In this document: one piece after another, positions 63,265-64,000 of the stretch
Numbering within the stretch: position 1 is the first letter of the stretch
Layout: each line of letters begins with the position of its first letter
NCBI RefSeq assembly: GCF_033955345.1
Contig: NZ_CP138332.1
Location: 3,348,001-3,412,000, forward strand
DNA length: 64,000 nt
From: Sphingobacterium bambusae
Lineage (GTDB): Bacteria; Bacteroidota; Bacteroidia; Sphingobacteriales; Sphingobacteriaceae
Direction of reading: 5' to 3'
Translations under genes and position numbers: made by a program
The notes under the pieces: model-generated
What the model was told of the DNA's origin: nothing
Seen by the model: the letters and a program-made list of their open reading frames with translations, nothing else
Database searches by the model: none

Positions 63265-63583
63265 CGGAAAGCACGTCTTTGAGCTCAATATCCTGATGTG
63301 ACGCATGGTATAAACAGGAGTCTCCCTGTAGCAGTAACAGCTGGGGAGACTCATGTCTTACCTGCCATTTTTCGGCAATATAATTGGACAGTGTCCGAAA
63401 TTGAATAAGATCTAAGTAGTACAGCGAAAGGCCTTCCGGCAGTAAATCGAAATCATATTCAACGCTTCTTTTCGCCATGCTGCTGACTGGGCAACGGGTA
63501 CTATGTTTAAAGACCAAAAAAGGTTGATTTGATGCGGCAAGTTCTTCAAGTTGCGCTTGCTCGGTTAGGGGTTTCCAGCTCAT
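63251..63583 (-). CDS. ytxJ: YtxJ-like thioredoxin-fold protein (bacillithiol system)
   Basis: A 110-aa protein from ATG 63583; a longer frame from 63634 would overlap the upstream gene. The active-site region FKHSTRCPVSSMAKRS has a single reactive Cys followed by Pro-Val-Ser, as in YtxJ/DUF2847 monothiol proteins. In bacillithiol-using bacteria such proteins are proposed bacilliredoxin-like factors, and many Bacteroidota make bacillithiol. It follows the truncated gene by 4 bp. Confidence 0.85.
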   Translation of the reverse strand: MSWKPLTEQAQLEELAASNQPFLVFKHSTRCPVSSMAKRSVEYDFDLLPEGLSLYYLDLIQFRTLSNYIAEKWQVRHESPQLLLLQGDSCLYHASHQDIELKDVLSAISE

Positions 63584-63587
63584 GATA

Positions 63588-64000
63588 TTAAAGGGTTGAA
63601 AATTTAGAGTCCTCCATTTCCGTAAATGCGGCAACGGTGGTAAAAGAAGTACTTTTTTCTTGGCTACCCATGCTTTTGAAGGTTGTTGGTAGAAACAGTC
63701 CTCCCCCGATATCTTTGTAGCCGTTCACGTAAAATTCGTTTCCATCCTGATCCACGAGTTGCTTGATGTAGCCCGTCTCGGGGTTGAAGTATAGATCGCC
63801 TGCGAGGTTATTGTCCCGCAGTTGAAAGCTTATATACTGAAGTTTCTCCGCATTGATAATTTTGGACGCGGCCTTTCCAGCCTTATCTATCAAGGTTGGT
63901 AGAAAAATAAAACTGGCATCTTTCTTAAATTGTTCATTAATCTTTGCGAAGGCATCATCGACTTCGCTCGACCCGCTTTTGCTTTCCACACCGTTGCTGG
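63588..64000 (-). CDS. hypothetical protein, 5' end outside window
   Basis: The frame is open to the right edge (codons continue through Ser-Asn-Gly before a GTG at 63989), so the N-terminus lies beyond the window; about 137 codons are visible. The visible part contains QYISFQLRDNNLAGDLYFNP, ETGYIKQLVDQDGNEFYVNG and GGGLFLPTTFKSMG, a beta-strand pattern reminiscent of LolA/LolB-like or outer-membrane lipoprotein-sorting folds, but the family cannot be fixed. It is in the same transcription unit as the YtxJ-like gene. Confidence 0.75.
   Translation of the reverse strand, partial: SNGVESKSGSSEVDDAFAKINEQFKKDASFIFLPTLIDKAGKAASKIINAEKLQYISFQLRDNNLAGDLYFNPETGYIKQLVDQDGNEFYVNGYKDIGGGLFLPTTFKSMGSQEKSTSFTTVAAFTEMEDSKFSTL

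Overview
The window looks like chromosomal DNA of a Bacteroidota bacterium, most likely family Sphingobacteriaceae (Sphingobacterium/Parapedobacter/Olivibacter-like; genus not proven). The reasons are a SusC/SusD pair, a fimbrillin-type lipoprotein preceded by a tiny conserved-looking ORF, the order miaB - sigma54 activator - lptE - TPR protein - secG - groES - groEL, many lipoproteins with short Bacteroidota-style lipoboxes, and promoters of the Bacteroidota form TTTG / TAnnTTTG. Shine-Dalgarno sequences are mostly absent. About 52 protein genes and one tRNA are supported. No rRNA, CRISPR array, insertion sequence or prophage was seen.

Layout. 1-5.3 kb: a calcineurin-like phosphoesterase (5' end outside the window), an M1 aminopeptidase, a small membrane protein and an M23 envelope peptidase. 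5.4-20.3 kb is a housekeeping block: mutY-ssb; pheS with a degenerate Rieske-like lipoprotein and a TetR regulator; rlmD; an OmpA lipoprotein; miaB through secG; and groESL. 20.4-22.6 kb holds an MtfA-like peptidase and small membrane proteins. 22.8-28.5 kb is a complete RND efflux operon (adaptor, pump, outer-membrane factor).

28.8-43.8 kb is accessory: a fimbrillin operon, a DUF5694-like protein, a small lipoprotein, an SDR/AraC pair, a cassette of three large lipoproteins with propeller/Kelch/TIG/BACON-like regions, and a GH15 glucosidase. It is followed by a 1.2-kb gene-poor zone with a 21-bp tandem array and two long palindromes, then a VF530-type DNA-binding protein. 43.9-48.5 kb (minus strand) is an iron/siderophore uptake operon: TonB receptor, DUF4374 protein, PepSY membrane protein. 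48.7-53 kb has a Crp/Fnr-family regulator with a perfect FNR-type box in front of a PRISE-like reductase, and a GbsR/MarR regulator operon whose promoter carries a perfect palindrome over its -33 element. 53.1-60.1 kb (minus) is a susC-susD-M14 carboxypeptidase operon that looks like a peptide-acquisition locus. A tRNA-Glu, a GH20 hexosaminidase, a YtxJ-like protein and a truncated gene close the window.

The most interesting signals are regulatory or structural: the Fnr-family regulator and its box, the GbsR autoregulatory promoter, a cluster of TGTCA/TGACA pentamers before groESL, the 21-bp array with its palindromes, the exact 78-bp coding repeat in the TPR protein, and the three-lipoprotein cassette. 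I did not find a clear-cut new defence or mobile system.
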